Shown in pieces: positions 7,093 to 10,890 of a stretch of DNA of 10,890 nt (position 1 is the stretch's first letter; each line of letters opens with the position of its first letter). The stretch is from an uncultured Senegalimassilia sp. Its GTDB lineage: Bacteria > Actinomycetota > Coriobacteriia > Coriobacteriales > Eggerthellaceae. The translations under genes and the position numbers were made by a program. A model generated the notes under the pieces. That model was not told the origin of the DNA and did not search any database. It worked only from the letters and a program-made list of their open reading frames with translations. Location of the stretch: positions 1 through 10,890 of the forward strand of contig CAKUJT010000076.1 in assembly GCA_934661765.1 (NCBI GenBank), written 5' to 3'.

Positions 7093-7110
7093 CTGCAATG
7101 CATCGCTTTG

Positions 7111-7144
7111 GCGCAGGTGGCGAATGCATCTCCGCCACCTGCGC
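7111..7144 (-). terminator. Perfect 12-bp hairpin just after the wall-protein stop
   Basis: The arms GCGCAGGTGGCG (7111-7122) and CGCCACCTGCGC (7133-7144) are exact complements around a 10-base loop. It begins 18 bases after the stop codon at 7163-7165 on the minus strand. No T-run follows on that strand, so termination is unproven. The octamer AATGCATC occurs in the loop (7123-7130) and again at 7097-7104 between the two hairpins. Confidence 0.5.
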
Positions 7145-7162
7145 TTTCATGTTGTGCGGAAC

Positions 7163-10100
7163 CTACTCCCGCGTGCGGCGGCGCATGAAGCGCGCCACCG
7201 CGGCCAGTGCGGCCGTGCCGATGGCGGCCGCACCCGTTGCCGCTACCGGGGCGACGTCGCCCGTGGTGGCAAGGCCGGAAGCGGCGCCCGTGCCGGTCGC
7301 GCTCGCTGCCGCGCCGTTGCCAGTCCCGGTGCCAGCTCCGCTACCGGCGCCGTCCGTCCCGGTCCCGGTGCCGGCTCCGCTACCGTTGCCGCTACCCGCG
7401 CCGTTGCCGTTGCCGGAGTTATCCGTTCCGGTGCTGCCGGCAGGCGGGTTCTCGACGGTCGGCTTGGCCAGCTGCTCGCGGGCCTGCTTCACGGCGGCCG
7501 TAGCGGACTCGACGTCGGCGGCGGATGCATCCTCATCGCCGAAGAGCGCCTCCGCGGCCTTCACGGCCTGCTGATACGCAGCCCAGCTTTCGGACGTGTA
7601 GTCGGATTCCTTCAGATTGGAGCCGGCCTCGATCTCCGCGCGCAGGTCGGCAAGCTGGTCGGCCGTGGGGGTTGCGGCAAGCGCAGCCTGGGCGCTCTGC
7701 AGGGCGGAAAGCGCGTTGGCGACTTCCTCGTCGGTGGCGGAAACGGATTCGTTCACGCCTTGAGCATCCTTGAGCGCCGTCTGGAAGGCAGACCAGCTGC
7801 TTGCGGTGTAGGCGTTCTCGCCGTTGTCGAGCTTCAGGGCTGACTGGATGGCGCTCTCAAGCGCAGCTTTGTCGGCAACCTTGGCATATGTGAACTGCAG
7901 GTTGCTGCTGTAGCCTGCAGCGACGACTTCGACCTCGTACGCGCCGTTCGCGGCGAACACCAAGGAGCCATCCTTGTTCGCGGCGGCAAGGTTCAGGGAG
8001 CCGTCCTCGTTGATGATCTTCACGGCGCCCTTGCCCTGCGCGTTGTACACCACGTTGTTCACCGTCACCTGGGAGATGTTGCCCAGATAGTTCGCAAGGT
8101 CGTTCTCGGTCGTGCCCTCGGCGGCGGTCAGCTTCAAGCTGGAAGCGTCGAACGCGGCAGCGTTCTTCGCCGTCGTCAACGTGAACGTTGCGCTCAAGGG
8201 CGCGTACTTGCCGCTCTTGTCGGTGGCAACGATCGTGTAGCTGCCAGGCTGCGTGCCGGTCGGGATCTTGACAACGGAAGCGTACGGCCCCGAAGAGGGG
8301 TTCGACACCTCGACATCGCCGTTCCAGCCCTCGATGCTGTACTGCGCGGCGAACCCTTCGGGCAGCGTCGGGTTCATGCCAACGAGGGAGGTATCGTCGA
8401 GCGAAACGCTTTCCTGGATGGAGATAGCGCCTTCATCTGCGGAAACCTTGACCGGGACGTACTGGTCCATCGCCACGGTGTAGGTGCCGGTGGAGGTGTA
8501 GAACGTCACGCTCTTGATGGTCTTGCCCATCATCGACTTGTAGTACGTCGAGCTCAGCGGGCTGCCGTGCGCCTCGGTCACGAAGCCGCAGCTCCAAGCG
8601 AGCTCCTTGCCCTTCCAGATGTTCTCCAGGGCGCGCATGCCATAGCCCTCAACGGTGCCGTCTGCATCGGCGGCGTTCACCACGGCGCCGTACACGATCG
8701 CCTGGTTGCCGTCGGCGTCAAGCATCTGCTCGCGCAGGTTGTTGAAGTCGATCTCGTAATCGCCGTACTTGCTGTTGGTGGTGAACTCGGCGGTGACGTC
8801 GGACAGAGCGACGGCTTCCTTGCCTTCGACCGCGCTGAACTTCAGGTTGCCGGACTCGTCAACCGTGACTTCCTTGTAATTGGCCGGCGTCTCACCCTTG
8901 GGCAGCACGTAGTATGAGTAGCTCGGCGCCTGGAACAGGGCGTCGCGACCGGAATAGGTCGTGGTGGACGTCTTGCCCTTGATGGAAGTGGTGATGTCGA
9001 CGGAGTCGGAATCCGTCACGCGTTTGAACTTGGACCAATCGATGTTGTCGGAGCCGACCTTGACGGCGAACGTAGCGCCCGTGATGTCGCTGCCGTCGGC
9101 GTTCACGTGATAAGAGCCGGAAACCAGCGAACCGGCCAGCGTCTTCTGCTTGGTGGCGGACGTCACCACGTCCGTGCCGGAGTTGTTCTGCTCTGCAGCA
9201 TAGAAGTCGCTGTACGGGATGTTCATGAGTACGTACGAGCCAGCCTCGGGATACAGGCTGACCAGCGCGTCAAGTGCACCTTGGAGGTGCGTGATCTGCT
9301 CGGCGGCTTCGGCTTCGCCAAGGTTCTTCTTGTCCAGCAGGTCCTTGGTTTCAGCGGTCTCCGTCTCGATGGACGAAGCAGTCCAGGAATCCTCGGTATA
9401 CTTGGATTTATCGAGGGCGGCGGCCTTGTCGTATAGGCTTTGCAGTTGCGCCTTCGTCGCCTCGGTCACAGGCTCCTTTGCGCCGACGATGTTGTCGTCG
9501 GTCGCCTGGAAGGTGTAGGTGTAATCGTTGTAGCCCAGGGCATGGACGGTGAGCTTCCAGTAGCCGGTGCCGTTGGTGCCCTCAGGCAGCTGGCAGCGCT
9601 CGGACTTGGTGAGGCCCAGCTGAATGCCCATGGACTTGTGCATCCAGTTGTCGGCGGCAAACTTGGTGCCATAGGTGGCAAGGGCGTTGGTGTAGGTCGC
9701 GTCGTCGCCGTAGTAGGTCCAAGTGACGCTTTGCATGTTGGCACCCAGGTCGCCGTAGTCGCCGTTAAGGTCCACGCGCAGGAACTCGCCGTAGGAGCCG
9801 CTCGCGTCCTTGACGGTGGGCTCGATGCCCGTGGCGGTCTTGAGCTCCTGGCCCTGAATGCCCGAGTCGGTGCCGGTGGCGGCAGCCGAGAAGCTGAAGG
9901 TGCCGTTGTCGTTCGTCGCGGTCTTAAGGCCGTTGGTGTCGGCGTCGACGGCAGCGACCAGGCCGGAGTAGGCCTGGAGGTTTTGCTCGCCATAGCCGCC
10001 GGCCAGCGTCTCGCCATTGGCAACGAAGCCGTGGCTCGCCTTAAAGGCCTCGAGGTCGCTAGTCTTGATTTTGACGGGAACGTACTTGAGACCCGTAACC

Positions 10101-10890
10101 TCGTGGCCCGTCATGGTATACACCGTGCCGTCGGCCGCCGTCACGGTCTTAGCCTTGCTATCGATGGAGAAGGTATTGCCGCCAACATCGACGAAGGACT
10201 TGCTGTCGGGATAGTACGAGGGGTAGATATCCTTGCCCTCGGCAGTCTTGATCACGTCGGTGCATTGGTAGCTGCCGCGATGCAGGCCGTGGTTAAAGGT
10301 TGCACGGGTAACGGCATCGAACGCGCCCTTGTCGGCCTCGCTGCGAGAGTCAAGGTCGCTGGAAGACGCCGTAGACCCTGCCGCTTGAACTCCTTCGGCT
10401 GCCCAATACTCAGCCCAGGTCAAGCCTGCGTAGCCGTAGGTGTACTCGCTTTCGACCGGCTTCGCGTTCTGCTCGTCGTAGGCTGTCTGCAGCGCGTTAT
10501 CGACCGCGGTCTTGATGGCGTTCGAGGAGATAGTCGCCGTGGTAACGGCATCGATGTTGCTGGTGTTGCCGGCGTTTTCGATCTGGCTGACAACGCCCTC
10601 ATGGACAGTTCCCTTTTGCTTGTAGCCGTTCACGGCCTTGTCCATGCGATCCCAGTCGTCGTCTCCAAGAGCGCTGTAGTCCGCAACCTCGACTTTCGTG
10701 ATCTTGGAGCCTGCAACGGTTACCGTGACCGAGACGTCGTATCTCTCGGCGTTCCACTCGTCGCCCTTGTTCAGGGGATCGCTGGAGTCAGCTACGGCTT
10801 TGCCCTGGTATTCGCCGTCTGCGATTTTGGTCAAATCATAGGATGCTTCTTGCGCGGAAACGGACTTTTCGCCCCCCGACAAGGTATAAT
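7163..10890 (-). CDS. Partial wall-anchored FMN-domain / Tp47-like / FIVAR protein with LATTG anchor
   Basis: The 3' part of a very large surface protein; the 5' end lies beyond the right edge. The frame is open to the window end. The TTG at 10882 is not a credible start, because the visible N-terminus (SVSA-QEA) looks like the end of a signal peptide. Counting residues from that TTG: FMN-binding-type domain about 20-135, with the altered motif DAVTTATISS (acceptor candidate Thr117); Tp47-like module about 144-455, resembling Treponema pallidum Tp47 in TYGYAGLTWAEYW (148-160), FDAVTRAT (188-195) and TYYGDDATYTNALATYGTK (389-407); FIVAR 1 about 474-543; a second Tp47-like module about 549-830, with LENIWKGKELAWS and YYKSMMGKTIKS; Ig/β-like segments about 840-1000; FIVAR 2 about 1003-1069; FIVAR 3 about 1074-1139; Gly/Thr/Ser linker; LATTGD (1204-1209), hydrophobic segment and an RRRTRE tail for sortase anchoring. 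Likely an outer electron-transfer or ligand-binding partner of the operon; function inferred. Confidence 0.85.
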   Translation of the reverse strand, partial: YTLSGGEKSVSAQEASYDLTKIADGEYQGKAVADSSDPLNKGDEWNAERYDVSVTVTVAGSKITKVEVADYSALGDDDWDRMDKAVNGYKQKGTVHEGVVSQIENAGNTSNIDAVTTATISSNAIKTAVDNALQTAYDEQNAKPVESEYTYGYAGLTWAEYWAAEGVQAAGSTASSSDLDSRSEADKGAFDAVTRATFNHGLHRGSYQCTDVIKTAEGKDIYPSYYPDSKSFVDVGGNTFSIDSKAKTVTAADGTVYTMTGHEVTGLKYVPVKIKTSDLEAFKASHGFVANGETLAGGYGEQNLQAYSGLVAAVDADTNGLKTATNDNGTFSFSAAATGTDSGIQGQELKTATGIEPTVKDASGSYGEFLRVDLNGDYGDLGANMQSVTWTYYGDDATYTNALATYGTKFAADNWMHKSMGIQLGLTKSERCQLPEGTNGTGYWKLTVHALGYNDYTYTFQATDDNIVGAKEPVTEATKAQLQSLYDKAAALDKSKYTEDSWTASSIETETAETKDLLDKKNLGEAEAAEQITHLQGALDALVSLYPEAGSYVLMNIPYSDFYAAEQNNSGTDVVTSATKQKTLAGSLVSGSYHVNADGSDITGATFAVKVGSDNIDWSKFKRVTDSDSVDITTSIKGKTSTTTYSGRDALFQAPSYSYYVLPKGETPANYKEVTVDESGNLKFSAVEGKEAVALSDVTAEFTTNSKYGDYEIDFNNLREQMLDADGNQAIVYGAVVNAADADGTVEGYGMRALENIWKGKELAWSCGFVTEAHGSPLSSTYYKSMMGKTIKSVTFYTSTGTYTVAMDQYVPVKVSADEGAISIQESVSLDDTSLVGMNPTLPEGFAAQYSIEGWNGDVEVSNPSSGPYASVVKIPTGTQPGSYTIVATDKSGKYAPLSATFTLTTAKNAAAFDASSLKLTAAEGTTENDLANYLGNISQVTVNNVVYNAQGKGAVKIINEDGSLNLAAANKDGSLVFAANGAYEVEVVAAGYSSNLQFTYAKVADKAALESAIQSALKLDNGENAYTASSWSAFQTALKDAQGVNESVSATDEEVANALSALQSAQAALAATPTADQLADLRAEIEAGSNLKESDYTSESWAAYQQAVKAAEALFGDEDASAADVESATAAVKQAREQLAKPTVENPPAGSTGTDNSGNGNGAGSGNGSGAGTGTGTDGAGSGAGTGTGNGAAASATGTGAASGLATTGDVAPVAATGAAAIGTAALAAVARFMRRRTRE
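7324..7385. repeat. Near-identical 23-base repeats in the wall-linker coding region
   Basis: Two 23-base copies (7324-7346 and 7363-7385) differ at one base and lie 39 bases apart, exactly 13 codons. They encode the repeated GSGAGTGTG part of the wall-spanning linker just before the LATTG anchor. The surrounding stretch (about 7270-7430) is a low-complexity mix of GGT/GGC/ACC-type codons, so linker length may vary between strains by in-frame slippage. Confidence 0.6.

Noticed and set aside
7101..7103. ATG 7103 as the start of the three-FMN protein
   Set aside because: It has no ribosome binding site, and the extra 22 codons run through a perfect 14-bp hairpin and show no family resemblance. 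GTG 7037 has AAGGAG upstream.
6986..7843. 285-residue plus-strand open frame antisense to the FMN and wall-protein genes
   Set aside because: It is a compositional artefact of the Gly/Ala-rich linker; no homology is recognisable.
9500..10460. Calling the Tp47-like protein a penicillin-binding protein or β-lactamase
   Set aside because: There are no SxxK/SxN/KTG motifs in a transpeptidase arrangement. Activity cannot be inferred from Tp47 resemblance alone.
10880..10882. TTG 10882 as the start of the wall protein
   Set aside because: The frame stays open to the window edge and the first residues look like the end of a signal peptide, so the true start is off-window.

Overview
The window is GC-rich DNA whose gene families point to an anaerobic, high-GC Gram-positive actinobacterium, most likely Coriobacteriia/Eggerthellaceae. 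The pointers are several FMN-binding-domain proteins, a Tat/lipoprotein ApbE, FIVAR repeats and a LATTG-type (LAxTG) wall-sorting signal. The taxonomic call is inference from gene content, not from a marker gene.

Layout, left to right. (1) Positions 1-39 hold the first codons of a minus-strand gene that leaves the window. It has a strong ribosome binding site, and a Fur-like inverted repeat lies about 50 bases upstream. (2) Positions 40-460 are non-coding, with that iron-box candidate and a plausible promoter for (3) a plus-strand DUF454/YbaN-type membrane protein (461-919). (4) Positions 920-1147 separate convergent gene ends. (5) From the right edge down to 1148, everything is one minus-strand gene series. 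In transcription order: a very large wall-anchored protein (FMN-binding domain, two Tp47-like modules, three FIVAR domains, LATTG anchor; its 5' end is off-window); two strong hairpins; a membrane-anchored protein with three FMN-binding domains; a small exported or anchored protein with one FMN-binding domain; a NapH/NosR-like polytopic 4Fe-4S protein; the FMN transferase ApbE; a NusG-domain-II (EetA-type) protein; and a fusion of a Gx/HepT-like (EetB-type) membrane domain to an ECF transporter EcfT domain. The last six genes are separated by only 1-21 bases.

Read together, the minus-strand block looks like a flavin-based extracytosolic electron-transfer system. The 4Fe-4S membrane protein would pass electrons out of the membrane. 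ApbE would attach FMN covalently to the one- and three-domain carriers. The wall-anchored protein, with a single FMN-type domain, would be the outermost partner. The NusG-II, Gx and EcfT families also occur in the Listeria-type flavin-based extracellular electron transfer (EET) locus, which supports this reading. No Ndh2, RibU-like FAD transporter, EcfA ATPase or demethylmenaquinone gene is in the window. The most unusual parts are the Tp47/FMN/FIVAR wall protein, the Gx-EcfT fusion without an ATPase, and a flavinylation-like DxVTxAT motif that recurs inside the Tp47-like modules.
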